Below, one piece after another: positions 50,089 to 59,697 of a stretch of DNA of 64,000 bases; the stretch's first letter is position 1, and each line of letters begins with the position of its first letter. Source of the stretch: Cryobacterium breve. Lineage in GTDB: Bacteria > Actinomycetota > Actinomycetes > Actinomycetales > Microbacteriaceae. The DNA is taken from positions 1 through 64,000 of the forward strand of contig NZ_SOGJ01000011.1 of assembly GCF_004402375.1 (NCBI RefSeq), in the 5' to 3' direction. A program made the position numbers and the translations under genes. The notes below the pieces were generated by a model. That model ran no database searches. It saw only the letters and a program-made list of their open reading frames with translations, and was not told where the DNA came from.

Positions 50089-50441
50089 CCCGGCCTCGCC
50101 ACTCCACGCTTCGGCACCCTCCCTGATCGCGACCCCGGCGACCACGAGCGCTGCGACCGAATCGGCCCAGGCCCAGCCGAGGAGCGCGTTGGCCGCCAGG
50201 ACGAGCCGCATCGCCCCAGACAGCCACGCGCAGAGCAATAGCTGACGGGCGTCGGCGATCTCGCAGGCGATGCCGAGCTCCACACCCGCGCGCCGCTTCG
50301 CGCCCGCCACCCGGGCATGATCACAAGGTTCAGGCAGGTGATTGCGATGGCGCGCAGAGCCGGTTTCTGCCACCGGTCCGGGTCACGGTAGGTGAACTGC
50401 CAGGAGCTGACCGCGGCGGAGAGCACTTCGATCACGGAGTC
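50089..50441 (-). pseudogene. Cation diffusion facilitator-like transporter remnant
   Basis: On the minus strand from 50441 one frame reads DSVIEVLSAAVSSWQFTYRD PDRWQKPALRAIAITCLNLV IMP. A second frame continues AKRRAGVELGIACEIADARQ LLLCAWLSGAMRLVLAANAL LGWAWADSVAALVVAGVAIR EGAEAWSGEA. Both match the middle and C-terminal part of cation efflux (CDF-type) proteins with GLDSVIE, SK/DxxQTLLC and GWxWADPVAALV motifs. A frameshift near 50305, an internal deletion of the region between AIAIT and MP, loss of the N-terminus and loss of the natural stop (the family usually ends REGxEAWxG(D/E)) mark it as dead. Confidence 0.72.
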
Positions 50442-50569
50442 CAGGGGCCCTGCGCGACCTGGCGAGACCCGCAGTCGGGGGGAGTCGAGGCATCCGGTAA
50501 GTTAGGTAAGGCCCAATACTCAGGCACTTCACCAACGACACGGTGCCGCACAGATCGAATCGGAGAAAC

Positions 50570-53152
50570 ATGACCGCCGCCAGCGTTCCGGAAAAACCGG
50601 CCCTCGAAGGCCTCGAATCCAAATGGGGCGGCTCGTGGGAAGAGGCCGGCACCTACCGCTTCGACCGTGACTCTGCCACGCGGGAGAGCGTCTTCTCCAT
50701 CGACACCCCACCGCCGACCGCTTCGGGCTCGCTGCATATCGGCCACGTCTTTTCCTACACGCACACGGATGTCGTCGCCCGCTTCCAGCGGATGCGCGGC
50801 AAGAGCGTCTTTTACCCGATGGGCTGGGACGACAACGGCCTGCCCACCGAGCGCCGCGTGCAGAATTACTACGGCGTGCGCTGCGACCCGTCGCTGCCCT
50901 ACGCCGTTGACTTCACCGCACCGTTCGAGGGCGGCGACGGCAAGAGCACCAAGGCCGCCGACCAGTTGCCGATCAGCCGCCGCAACTTCATCGAGCTGTG
51001 CGAGCGCCTCACCATCGAGGACGAGAAACAGTTCGAGGCCGTCTGGCGCATGCTGGGCCTGAGCGTCGACTGGACCCAGACCTACCGCACGATCGGGCAC
51101 GATTCCCTGGTCTCCTCGCAGGCGGCGTTCATCGGTAACATCGAACGCGGCGAGGCCTACCAGGCCATGGCTCCCACCCTGTGGGATGTCACCTTTCGCA
51201 CGGCAGTCGCGCAGGCCGAGCTCGAAGACAAGGAGATGCCGGCGTCCTACCACCGGGTGGCGTTCACACAGCCCGACGGCGGCACGATCGAGATCGAAAC
51301 CACCCGCCCGGAATTGCTGCCGGCCTGCGTGGCCCTGGTAGCGCATCCGGACGACGAGCGCTACAAGGCACTGTTCGGCACGACCGTGCGCACCCCGCTC
51401 TTCGACGTGGAGGTGCCGGTTCTGGCCCACCACCTCGCTCAGAAGGACAAGGGCAGCGGAATCGCCATGATCTGCACGTTCGGCGATGTGACCGACGTGA
51501 TCTGGTGGCGTGAACTCGACCTGCCGAACCGAGCCATTATGGGCTTCGACGGCCGCATCATCGCTGACACGCCCGAGGCGATCACGAGCGAGGCCGGGCA
51601 GGCAGCGTTCGCGCAACTGGCCGGCAAGACCGTTTTCTCCGCCAAGGCGGCCGTGGTGGACCTGCTCCGCAGCAGCGGCGACCTGATCGGCGAGCCCCGC
51701 TCGATCGTGCACCCGGTCAAGTTCTTCGAGAAGGGCGACAAGCCCCTCGAGATCGTGTCGACGCGCCAGTGGTATATCCGCAACGGCGCCCGCGACGAGG
51801 AGCTGCGCGCCCGCCTGATCGCACACGGAACCGACCTGCAGTGGCACCCCGAATTCATGCGCGTGCGCTACGAGAACTGGGTCAACGGCCTCACCGGCGA
51901 CTGGCTCGTCTCCCGCCAGCGTTTCTTCGGTGTTCCGCTGCCGATCTGGTACCCATTGGATTCCGCCGCGAACCCGCTCTTCGACCAGCCCATCGTCGCT
52001 ACCCGCGAGATGCTCCCGGTCGACCCGTCCTCCGATACCGCGCCGGGTTACGCGGCCGAGCAGCGCGGCAAGGCGAACGGTTTCGTCGGCGAGGTGGACG
52101 TGATGGACACCTGGGCGACCTCCTCACTCACTCCGCAGCTGGCCGGCGGCTGGGAGCGCGACCCTGAGCTTTTCGCCCTGGTCTACCCGTACTCGCTGCG
52201 CCCGCAGGGCCAGGACATCATCCGCACCTGGCTGTTCTCCACCCTGCTGCGCGCCGAATTGGAACACGGTGTCTCACCGTGGCAGCACGCGGCCCTGTCC
52301 GGCTTCATCGTGGACCCAGACCGCAAGAAGATGTCCAAGTCCAAGGGCAACGTGGTCACCCCGGCGGACATGCTCGAGCAGCACGGTTCGGATGCCGTGC
52401 GTTACTGGGCCGCATCGTCGCGCCTGGGCACCGATGCCGCCTTCGACCCCAAGAATCCGACCCAGATCAAGATCGGACGTCGCCTGGCGATCAAGATCCT
52501 GAACGCGTCGAAATTCATCCTCGCCTTCGACGGGGCAGCCGACGCGCCCGTGACCGAACCTCTCGACCAGAGCATGCTTGCACGGCTCAGCGTCGTCGTC
52601 GGCCAGGCCACCGCCGCGTTCGAGGGCTACGACCACGCCCGTGCACTGGAGCTCACTGAGAGCTTCTTCTGGACGTTCTGCGACGACTACCTCGAATTGG
52701 TCAAGGAACGCGCCTACGGCGAGGCCGGATCCGGGCAGGCGTCGGCCGTGGCTGCCCTGCGCACCGCGCTGGACTCCCTGCTGCGCCTGTTCGCCCCGTT
52801 CGTCCCCTTCGCGACCGAGGAAGCCTGGTCATGGTCGAACGACACGTCGATCCACACGGCCCCCTGGCCTGTGCAGGCCGACCTCGGCGGAGGGCTTGGT
52901 GGCAACGTGGCTCTGCTGGACCTGTCCAGCCGGGCGCTCACCGGCATCCGCCGCGCGAAGACGGATGCGAAAGCATCCCAGAAATCCGCCGTTATTTCTG
53001 CTGTAATTGGTGGTACGGCTGCAGAGATTGCCCTGCTCAGGCAGGCTGCCGCCGATCTGAGGGCCGTTGGCCGCATCTCGGAGTTGGTTTTTATTGAAGG
53101 CAGCGAATTGGCTGTCACTGACATCGTGCTCGCCACGGTGACAGAGAACTAG
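50570..53152 (+). CDS. valS: Valyl-tRNA synthetase
   Basis: An 860-residue class I synthetase. TPPPTASGSLHIGHVFSYTH TDVVARF contains HIGH, and DPDRKKMSKSKGNVVTPADM contains KMSKS. The editing domain holds IEIETTRPELLPACVALVAH PDD. MDTWATSSLTPQLAGGW and the anticodon-binding region near FFWTFCDDYLELVKERAYGE are also typical. The C-terminal coiled coil of E. coli ValS is short, as in this actinobacterial subtype. The ATG at 50570 is preceded by CGGAGAAAC. Two small genes follow on the same strand. Confidence 0.95.
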   Translation: MTAASVPEKPALEGLESKWGGSWEEAGTYRFDRDSATRESVFSIDTPPPTASGSLHIGHVFSYTHTDVVARFQRMRGKSVFYPMGWDDNGLPTERRVQNYYGVRCDPSLPYAVDFTAPFEGGDGKSTKAADQLPISRRNFIELCERLTIEDEKQFEAVWRMLGLSVDWTQTYRTIGHDSLVSSQAAFIGNIERGEAYQAMAPTLWDVTFRTAVAQAELEDKEMPASYHRVAFTQPDGGTIEIETTRPELLPACVALVAHPDDERYKALFGTTVRTPLFDVEVPVLAHHLAQKDKGSGIAMICTFGDVTDVIWWRELDLPNRAIMGFDGRIIADTPEAITSEAGQAAFAQLAGKTVFSAKAAVVDLLRSSGDLIGEPRSIVHPVKFFEKGDKPLEIVSTRQWYIRNGARDEELRARLIAHGTDLQWHPEFMRVRYENWVNGLTGDWLVSRQRFFGVPLPIWYPLDSAANPLFDQPIVATREMLPVDPSSDTAPGYAAEQRGKANGFVGEVDVMDTWATSSLTPQLAGGWERDPELFALVYPYSLRPQGQDIIRTWLFSTLLRAELEHGVSPWQHAALSGFIVDPDRKKMSKSKGNVVTPADMLEQHGSDAVRYWAASSRLGTDAAFDPKNPTQIKIGRRLAIKILNASKFILAFDGAADAPVTEPLDQSMLARLSVVVGQATAAFEGYDHARALELTESFFWTFCDDYLELVKERAYGEAGSGQASAVAALRTALDSLLRLFAPFVPFATEEAWSWSNDTSIHTAPWPVQADLGGGLGGNVALLDLSSRALTGIRRAKTDAKASQKSAVISAVIGGTAAEIALLRQAAADLRAVGRISELVFIEGSELAVTDIVLATVTEN

Positions 53153-53161
53153 GAGAACCGA

Positions 53162-53608
53162 ATGTCAATCAAGGTACGCGCGCTCGGCGACAAAGACTTT
53201 TTCTCGTGGCTGGGACTCTTCGAGGGCTACAGCGAGTTCTACAAGAGCAGCCTGACCGATCAGAAGGCGCTCCAGGTCTGGAGCTGGATCATCGACAAGA
53301 ACGAGTCCCTCACCGGCGCTGTCGCAGTCAACGATGACGGCGACTTCATCGGCTTCGCGCACTACCGCGAGGTTCCGAGCACCCTCACCGCCACCCGCGG
53401 CCTGTTCCTCGACGATCTGTTCGTGTCCCAGGACTCGCGCAGCACGGGTGTCGGTCGGGCTCTGATCGAATTCGCCACGGAATACGCCGCCACGCGCCAC
53501 CTCGGTACGGTGCAGTGGCTGACCGCGGCCGACAACGAGACCGCTCAGCACCTGTATGACGATGTGGCCACGCGCACCGACTGGGTGACCTATGAGATTG
53601 AGCTGTAA
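53162..53608 (+). CDS. GNAT family N-acetyltransferase
   Basis: A 148-residue acetyltransferase. It has a WSWIIDKNESLTGAVAVNDD GDFIGFAHYREV beta-hairpin, then FLDDLFVSQDSRSTGVGRAL IEFATEYA with the acetyl-CoA loop Q-x-x-R-x-x-G-V-G. WLTAADNETAQHLYDDVATR ends with the family's N-x-x-A-x-x-L-Y. Substrate unknown. It begins 9 bp after valS with an AGGAG-like site, so it is co-transcribed with valS and the following small gene. Confidence 0.88.
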   Translation: MSIKVRALGDKDFFSWLGLFEGYSEFYKSSLTDQKALQVWSWIIDKNESLTGAVAVNDDGDFIGFAHYREVPSTLTATRGLFLDDLFVSQDSRSTGVGRALIEFATEYAATRHLGTVQWLTAADNETAQHLYDDVATRTDWVTYEIEL

Positions 53609-53875
53609 ATGAAGATGGGAAGCCGTTGGCCCCTCGGCAGCCCGGTACCGGCCGGGCTGCCGCACGTCGTGGAGATCGCCGTCCACGCGGTCGAAGAGGA
53701 ACTCACCGCGCTGGCGGAAGACTCCAGCTCCTGGCGCTGGACGCTGACCTGGCTCGAGGGCAGCCCTGTGCTCGAACTCGACGACGGCACGGTCATCCGG
53801 TATGACAAGGACGAGGACAGCGCCACCATCACGCAGCCGTCGATCGTGCTCGACGACGAGGACGACTGGATCTAG
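53609..53875 (+). CDS. Small acidic hypothetical protein
   Basis: An 88-residue protein beginning MKMGSRWPLGSPVPAGLPHV VEIAVHAVEEEL and ending in an acidic tail VLDDEDDWI. The beta-strand pattern SWRWTLTWLEGSPVLELDDG TVIRYD is clear but no family is recognised. The start codon follows the GNAT stop directly (TAAATG), so translation is coupled. It converges with the thiolase-like gene. Small genes like this downstream of valS-GNAT are common in related bacteria, but I know no function. Confidence 0.7.
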   Translation: MKMGSRWPLGSPVPAGLPHVVEIAVHAVEEELTALAEDSSSWRWTLTWLEGSPVLELDDGTVIRYDKDEDSATITQPSIVLDDEDDWI

Positions 53876-53939
53876 CTTCTCTCGCAGTCAGACACTGGCG
53901 AGACGTGAGGCTTGCGGGGTCGGAGCATGCGTGCTGCCC

Positions 53940-55208
53940 TCATTCGTGTCTCGTCGGCGACATGGAGTGCGACTCCGGGCCCTCCCAGCGGAAAAGGGCG
54001 GCGACGCCCAGGCCGCCCGCGATGCTGACCGCCGCGAGGGCCGCTTCCCCTGGCTCCGCCGCGGCGCGGCACTGCTGCAGCAGTCGCAGCACCAGCAGTG
54101 CTCCGCTGGCGCCGAACGGATGCCCGAGAGCGAGCGCACCACCCTCGCGGTTGGCGTTCTGCTCCGGAATGCCGATCAGGTCGAGGGACGCGATCACCTG
54201 GGCGGCGAAGGCCTCGTTGAACTCGATCCTGGCCAAGTCCGCCCCGGTCAGGCTCTGCCGCGCCAACACGAGGCGGGCGGCCTCGGCACCGGCAATGCCG
54301 AGCACGTTCGGGTCGGTTCCAGTGGCCGCGGCGTCGACGAAGCGGAGGTAGCCGGTCAGGCCGAGTTCGTTCGCCCGCCGGCGACTGGTGACCAGCACCG
54401 CGACGGCGCCGTCGGCATCCGCGCAGGTATTTCCGGCGGTGACCGTTCCCCCCGGCCGGAAAACCGGTGCGAACCGCGCCAACAGCGCCTCGGTCAGACC
54501 CCGTCGAGGACCCTCGTCCCAGTTGACCGGGCCGGCCTCCGTGGGCACCGGCACGATCTCGGGTGCGTGCGCTCCGGCATCCGCCGCGGCAAGGGCCTGC
54601 CGGTGGCTGCGGAGCGCGAAGGCGTCCTGCCGCTGCCGGGACACACCGTAGCGATCGGCCACGTTCTCGGCGGCGACACCCATCTCGGGATCACCGACCG
54701 AATCCGGGGAGAAGCGTGCGCGGTCGAAGAAGTCCGGCAGCCCGGGGGCCGAGGTGAGCCGGTGTGCGCGCAGCGGCGAGGTACTGGTGCTCTCCACTCC
54801 CCCGGCCAGATAGAGGTCACCGGCACCCGCGGCAACCAGACGGCACGCCAGCACAATGGCCTCGAGGCCGGAACCGCACTGCCGATCGATGGTGAGGCCC
54901 GGCACGCTCGCCGGCAGACCGGCAGTCAGGGCGGCCAAGCGGGCCACATTGCCGCCACCGCCGACCGCATTGCCGATGATGACGTCGTCGATGGCGGATG
55001 CGGGCACGCCGCCCGCCGCGACCACGGCGTTCAGCACGGGGGCGAGGAGATCCTCGGCGCGGACCCGGCCGAAGACTCCGTTCCGGCGACCGAACGCGGT
55101 GCGTCGGGCGAGCACGATCACCGGTTCCCGGGCTGCGTCCGGGCCGAGCGCAGCGGCGGCAGCCGAGTCCTCGGCCGGCCAGCCCAGGTCAGCGGAGCGG
55201 GTGCACAT
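53940..55208 (-). CDS. Thiolase-like acyltransferase lacking the second catalytic Cys
   Basis: A 422-residue thiolase-fold protein. The first nucleophile is present (IDRQCGSGLEAIVLACRLVA) and the His motif is GGALALGHPFGASGALL. At the site of the second catalytic cysteine (C-x-G-G-G-x-G in degradative and biosynthetic thiolases) the sequence is VSIAGGLGVAALF, i.e. Ser. This may change the reaction from Claisen condensation/cleavage to acyl transfer, or inactivate it. The ATG at 55208 overlaps the AMP-ligase stop by 20 bp; a GTG at 55217 is an alternative. Last gene of a methyltransferase-ligase-thiolase operon. Confidence 0.82.
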   Translation of the reverse strand: MCTRSADLGWPAEDSAAAAALGPDAAREPVIVLARRTAFGRRNGVFGRVRAEDLLAPVLNAVVAAGGVPASAIDDVIIGNAVGGGGNVARLAALTAGLPASVPGLTIDRQCGSGLEAIVLACRLVAAGAGDLYLAGGVESTSTSPLRAHRLTSAPGLPDFFDRARFSPDSVGDPEMGVAAENVADRYGVSRQRQDAFALRSHRQALAAADAGAHAPEIVPVPTEAGPVNWDEGPRRGLTEALLARFAPVFRPGGTVTAGNTCADADGAVAVLVTSRRRANELGLTGYLRFVDAAATGTDPNVLGIAGAEAARLVLARQSLTGADLARIEFNEAFAAQVIASLDLIGIPEQNANREGGALALGHPFGASGALLVLRLLQQCRAAAEPGEAALAAVSIAGGLGVAALFRWEGPESHSMSPTRHE

Positions 55209-56640
55209 GCGCGTCACCGTCCTCGATCCAGCGGCGCAGCATCACGCGGCTGATCTTACCGGACGGGGTGAGCGGCAGCTGCGCCAGGGCGTAGTACCCC
55301 CGTGGCCGGCTAGGTGCGGCGAGCAAGGTCGCCACGTGCGACCGAAGGCAGGTGGCGTCCACCTCGGGACCGGCGATGACCGCCGCCACCACGCGGGTTC
55401 CGCGCACAGGGTCGGCCACCCCGGTGACCACCGCGTGCTCGACGCCGGGGATATCGCGCAGGGCGGCTTCGACCTGCTGCGGGTAAACGTTGTGCCCGGA
55501 CGTGACGATGAGGTCGGCGCGACGCCCGAGGTGGTGCAGCACGGCATCCCGGTCGAGGAAGCCGAGGTCGCCGACCGTGCACCAGTCACCCTCGCGGCGG
55601 AAGGCCTCGCCGTCGTCACCCCAGGCGTAGCCGCTGCCCACCAGCGGGCTGCGCACGAAGATAGTGCCCGCGATACCGGTCGGAAGAGCGCGCCCCGCGT
55701 CGTCCTGAATGCGCACCTCGACGCCAGGGAGAGCTTGCCCGACGGCGGTCGCCGAGAGGGGAACAGCGTCGCCGGGGCACAGCACGGATGCCGTCACGAA
55801 GCTCAGTTCGGCCGCCCCGTAGTACTCGAACACGCGTGCTCCCGGCGCCCAGCTCCGCAGCAGCTCCCGAGATGCCAGGTCGAGTTTGGCCCCGGCGCTC
55901 ACGATGGCGGTGAGTCCCGTGCCGGGCGATCCAACCGACAGCGCATGCGCGGCGATGAGACGCAGCACGGTCGGCGCCGCCACGATCCGGGTGATGCCCT
56001 CCGCGGTGACGCTGGCGACGGCCTCGGCGGCGGAGAAGCGCGGCAGCGTGACGAAGGCGGCGCCAGTGTGCAACGATTCAGCGAGGGCGTAGAGGGTGAG
56101 GCTGGCAGACAGAGGCCCGGGCGCCAGGACACGATCGTGCCGGGTCAAACCGAAGAACTCAGCGCCCAGTGCGAACGAGCGCTGCCAGGAGAGTCGACTG
56201 CGTGTGAAGGCCTTGGGCGCGGACGTCGTGCCGGAGGTGAACCCGTAGAGGAAGTCCCGGCCGGGCGGGCCGTCGCGCAGTTCCGCGCCGAGCGGGGGCA
56301 CGCCAACGTGCCCGACCACCGCAAAGGGCCCGTCCTTCCCAGCCGGCCCAGTCTCCGCGCCGAGTCCAGCCAGCCGCGCCTCCACGGCCAGGCGCTGCGC
56401 GACGGGCCAGCCGGGGTCCAGCACCGCGGCGTGGCGTCCTCCCGCTACGCCGGCGGCGAAGGCAATCGCGAACGCGGTGCCGTTGGGCCGGCAGACGACC
56501 GAGATCCGCGGCGTCGCGGGAAGGCGCGCCGTGGCGGCATCGCGAAGCGCGGCGAAGCTGAGCCGGTCCGCGCCGACCGTGACGGCGGTGGCGTCGGGTT
56601 GGACCCGGGCCCAGTGCTGGAGTCGATCGAGGAAGGGCAC
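55189..56640 (-). CDS. AMP-dependent acyl-CoA synthetase/ligase
   Basis: A 483-residue ANL-superfamily enzyme that activates a carboxylic acid with ATP and CoA. The P-loop-like motif is YGFTSGTTSAPKAFTRSRLS W. FEYYGAAELSFVTASVL corresponds to the Y-G-x-T/A-E motif, GDWCTVGDLGFLDRDAVLHH LGRRADLIVTSGHNVYPQQV carries the hinge, and LTPSGKISRVML contains the catalytic Lys near the C-terminus. It is shorter than long-chain ligases (about 550 residues). Substrate unknown, but the downstream thiolase-like gene suggests a fatty or beta-keto acid. It starts at ATG 56640, 3 bp after the methyltransferase stop. Confidence 0.88.
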   Translation of the reverse strand: MPFLDRLQHWARVQPDATAVTVGADRLSFAALRDAATARLPATPRISVVCRPNGTAFAIAFAAGVAGGRHAAVLDPGWPVAQRLAVEARLAGLGAETGPAGKDGPFAVVGHVGVPPLGAELRDGPPGRDFLYGFTSGTTSAPKAFTRSRLSWQRSFALGAEFFGLTRHDRVLAPGPLSASLTLYALAESLHTGAAFVTLPRFSAAEAVASVTAEGITRIVAAPTVLRLIAAHALSVGSPGTGLTAIVSAGAKLDLASRELLRSWAPGARVFEYYGAAELSFVTASVLCPGDAVPLSATAVGQALPGVEVRIQDDAGRALPTGIAGTIFVRSPLVGSGYAWGDDGEAFRREGDWCTVGDLGFLDRDAVLHHLGRRADLIVTSGHNVYPQQVEAALRDIPGVEHAVVTGVADPVRGTRVVAAVIAGPEVDATCLRSHVATLLAAPSRPRGYYALAQLPLTPSGKISRVMLRRWIEDGDAHVHPLR

Positions 56641-56643
56641 GGG

Positions 56644-57477
56644 CTACTTCCGGGCGACGATCTCGCCGTGCGGCACGCCGAACCAACCATCGGGGTCGCC
56701 GGCCCAGTGCAGCCAGGCAGCCCGCATCATCCGCAGGTCGGCGAGGTCGGCCGCACCCACCTCGATGGCGTGCGCGGCGAAGTCGGACTCGATCACCCGC
56801 TCGGCCCAGGACTGCCCCCACCACTCACGTTCGACATCCGAGGCGAAGCACCAGATCGACGCCGAGCAGTCCACCTGGCCGAACCCGGCCTGGCGCGCCC
56901 ACGCCTTCAGGGATCGCCCGGCGTCGGGGTCGCCCTGGTTCCAGTTCTGCACGTCGCGGAAGGCGTTCTCCCAGAGCTGCAGGCCCGGCAGCTTCGGGTG
57001 GTACATCACTCCCCCGGAGTCGACGTCGCGGGCGGCGAGGATGCCGTCCGGCTTCAGCACCCGCCGGAATTCCCGCAGGGCGGCCACCGGGTTTGCAAGG
57101 TGCTGCAGAATCTGGTGCGCGTGCACGACATCGAAGCTCTCGTCGGCGAAGTCGAGAGCATAGGCGTCGCCGACCCGGAACGACACGTTCCGCACCGCCT
57201 CATCGAAGGCCAGCCCAGCCGCGCGCCGCACGATCGGCTCAGACGCGTCGATGCCCGTGACCTGCCCGAGGTAGAGCCGGCGGGCAAGGTCGACCGTGAT
57301 CGTGCCCGGCCCGCACCCCACGTCGAGCAGGGTTTGACCGGGTTTCAGGTGCGGCACCAGATAGGCCGCCGAATTCGCCACCGTACGCCAGGTGTGCGAG
57401 CGCAGCACGCTCTCGTGGTGGCCGTGCGTGTACTGCTCCCGGGGCGCGGTCTCGGGACGTGCAGGCTCGTCGATCAT
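56644..57477 (-). CDS. SAM-dependent class I methyltransferase
   Basis: A 277-residue methyltransferase of the UbiE/Methyltransf_11 type. Motif I is LLDVGCGPGTITVDLARRL, followed by VTGIDASEPIVRRAAGLAF and the post-motif SFRVGDAYALDFADESFDVV HAHQILQHLANPVAALREFR RVLKPDGILAARD. The C-terminal half has Trp-rich FASDVEREWWGQSWAERVIE S, as in actinobacterial homologues. First gene of the operon that includes the AMP-ligase and thiolase-like genes; divergent from the M3 peptidase gene. Substrate unknown. Confidence 0.88.
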   Translation of the reverse strand: MIDEPARPETAPREQYTHGHHESVLRSHTWRTVANSAAYLVPHLKPGQTLLDVGCGPGTITVDLARRLYLGQVTGIDASEPIVRRAAGLAFDEAVRNVSFRVGDAYALDFADESFDVVHAHQILQHLANPVAALREFRRVLKPDGILAARDVDSGGVMYHPKLPGLQLWENAFRDVQNWNQGDPDAGRSLKAWARQAGFGQVDCSASIWCFASDVEREWWGQSWAERVIESDFAAHAIEVGAADLADLRMMRAAWLHWAGDPDGWFGVPHGEIVARK

Positions 57478-57555
57478 GATCCGATCCTATGCGTGCGCGG
57501 GAATACTTTCAGGGGCGAAATGTGGCTGTGTACGACGATGTGACAGGGTGAAGAA

Positions 57556-59589
57556 ATGAACCCTTTCGCCAGCACCAGCACGCTGCCCTTCTTGCTGCCC
57601 CACTTCGCGCTGATTGCCGATGAGCACTACCGGCCGGCGTTCCTGGACGGCATGAAGGAGCAGCTCGCCGAGATCTCGGCGATCTGTGCGACCACGGATG
57701 CCCCCACCTTCGACAACACGATGGTGCCCCTCGAGCGCAGCGGGCAGTTACTCACCCGGGTGGCTGACGTGTTCTTCAACCGGAGCTCGTCGGACTCAAG
57801 CGAGTTCACCGAGGCACTCGAGCAAGAGCTGGCCCCGCTCCTCGCGGCGCACGCGGACGCCATCAGCCTGGACCCTGTCCTGTTCAGCCGGATCGCGAGC
57901 CTGCACGAGCAGCGGGACGCGCTGGCTCTGGAACCAGAGGCGCGCTACCTGGTGGAGCGGTACTTCACCGAGTTCACCCTGGCCGGTTCCGGTCTCGGCG
58001 ACGACGACAAAGCCCGGCTGCGCGACCACAACAAGCGGCTCTCCACCGCCACCACCCGGTTTGAGAAGAACCTGCTGGCCGATACCAATGACCTGGCGCT
58101 CGTGCTCGACGATGTGAGCGAGTTGGACGGCCTCACACCCGGCCAGGTCTCCGCCGCAGCAGAGGCTGCCACGGAGCGGGGTCTGGTCGGCCGGTACGTG
58201 ATCACCCTGGTGCTGCCCACCTCGCACCCGTACCTGGCACAGCTGACCAACCGGGGTGTTCGGGAGCGACTACTGGCTGCCTCATGTTCCCGCGGCATCC
58301 GTGGCGGCGCGTTCGACAACCGTGACCTGGTGCTCGAGATCTCCCGGCTGAGGGCCAAGCGGTCCCGACTGCTCGGATTCGCCAATCACGCCGCCGGCGT
58401 GACCGCTGACCAGACGTCCAAGACCCCGGAGGCGGTTGCCGACATGCTCGGGCACCTCGCCCCCGCCGCGGCACGCAACGCGCGTGTCGAGCAGGCCGAC
58501 CTGCAGGCGCAGATCGATGCGGACGGCGGAGACTTCGAGTTGGCCGCCTGGGACTGGGCCTTCTACACCGAGAAGGTGCGCCGCGCGCGTTACGCTGTGG
58601 ACACGGCGGCGATGCGCCCCTACTTCGAATTCGAACGCGTACTGAGGGACGGTGTGTTCTACGCGGCCACCCGTCTCTACGGTGTCACCTTTACCGAGCG
58701 CCCCGACCTCGACTCCTGGCACCCGGGGGCGCGCGTGTTCGAGGTCTCGGAGGCTGACGGCTCCCCCGTGGGCCTGTACATCATCGATGTGTACACCCGC
58801 GATTCAAAGCGTGGCGGCGCGTGGATGAACTCGCTCAGCTCCCAGTCAACGCTGCTCGGCACGCCCACGATCGTCTGCAACAACCTGAACGTGCCCCAGC
58901 CGGCAACGGGCGAGCCCACCCTGCTCAGCTTCGACGAGGTCGTCACGCTCTTTCATGAGTTCGGGCACGCCCTCCACGGCCTGTTCGCCCGGGTCACCTA
59001 CCCGAAATTCGCCGGAACCAACGTGTACCGCGACTTCGTCGAGTTTCCCAGCCAGGTCAACGAGATGTGGATGCTCTGGCCCGAGGTTCTCGCCAACTAC
59101 GCCCGCCACCACGTGACCGGAGAGCACATGCCGCAAGACCTCGTCGATCGGATCCAGGCCTCCTCCACGTTCAACGAGGGGTTCTCCACCAGCGAGTACC
59201 TTGCCGCGGCGCTGCTCGACCAGGCGTGGCACCGAATCGATGCCGATGAGATGGTGACGGATGTCGCAGCGTTCGAGGCATCCGCTCTCACCGCTGTGGG
59301 CCTCGACAACCCTGCCGTGCCCCCGCGCTACGCCAGCACCTACTTCGCACACTCCTTCGCGGGCGGCTACGACGCCGGCTACTACTCCTACATCTGGAGC
59401 GAGGTGCTGGACGCCGACACCGGCGAGTGGTTCGAGGAGAACGGCGGTCTCACCCGAGCCAACGGCGAGCGGTTCCGGTCCCGGTTGCTCGGTGTGGGCG
59501 GAAGCACCGACCCGCTCGGCGCCTACCGCGACTTCCGCGGCCGCGACGCCTCCAGGCAGCCCCTCCTCGACCGCCGCGGCCTGAACTAG
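57556..59589 (+). CDS. M3 family metallopeptidase (oligopeptidase A / peptidyl-dipeptidase Dcp type)
   Basis: A 677-residue cytoplasmic zinc peptidase that degrades short peptides. The zinc site is VVTLFHEFGHALHGLFARVT (HEFGH at about 467-471), with the third ligand Glu in YRDFVEFPSQVNEMWMLWPE. The C-terminal YFAHSFAGGYDAGYYSYIWS EV with the conserved His and Tyr residues is also characteristic. Length is normal for Dcp/OpdA. The ATG at 57556 follows AGGGTGAAGA. Monocistronic. Confidence 0.93.
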   Translation: MNPFASTSTLPFLLPHFALIADEHYRPAFLDGMKEQLAEISAICATTDAPTFDNTMVPLERSGQLLTRVADVFFNRSSSDSSEFTEALEQELAPLLAAHADAISLDPVLFSRIASLHEQRDALALEPEARYLVERYFTEFTLAGSGLGDDDKARLRDHNKRLSTATTRFEKNLLADTNDLALVLDDVSELDGLTPGQVSAAAEAATERGLVGRYVITLVLPTSHPYLAQLTNRGVRERLLAASCSRGIRGGAFDNRDLVLEISRLRAKRSRLLGFANHAAGVTADQTSKTPEAVADMLGHLAPAAARNARVEQADLQAQIDADGGDFELAAWDWAFYTEKVRRARYAVDTAAMRPYFEFERVLRDGVFYAATRLYGVTFTERPDLDSWHPGARVFEVSEADGSPVGLYIIDVYTRDSKRGGAWMNSLSSQSTLLGTPTIVCNNLNVPQPATGEPTLLSFDEVVTLFHEFGHALHGLFARVTYPKFAGTNVYRDFVEFPSQVNEMWMLWPEVLANYARHHVTGEHMPQDLVDRIQASSTFNEGFSTSEYLAAALLDQAWHRIDADEMVTDVAAFEASALTAVGLDNPAVPPRYASTYFAHSFAGGYDAGYYSYIWSEVLDADTGEWFEENGGLTRANGERFRSRLLGVGGSTDPLGAYRDFRGRDASRQPLLDRRGLN

Positions 59590-59697
59590 CGCCACAACCG
59601 GTGCCGGGCCCTGCGGCGGTCGGGTCTGGCGAAACCAGCGGCCGAGGGCCAGATAACGGGCGAACAGAGACCGAAGACCAGAGAACGGGCGAGTTGA

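Noticed and set aside
54856..57543. An 895-codon plus-strand open frame opposite the thiolase-like, ligase and methyltransferase genes
   Set aside because: The minus-strand proteins show catalytic motifs in order; the plus-strand translation has none.
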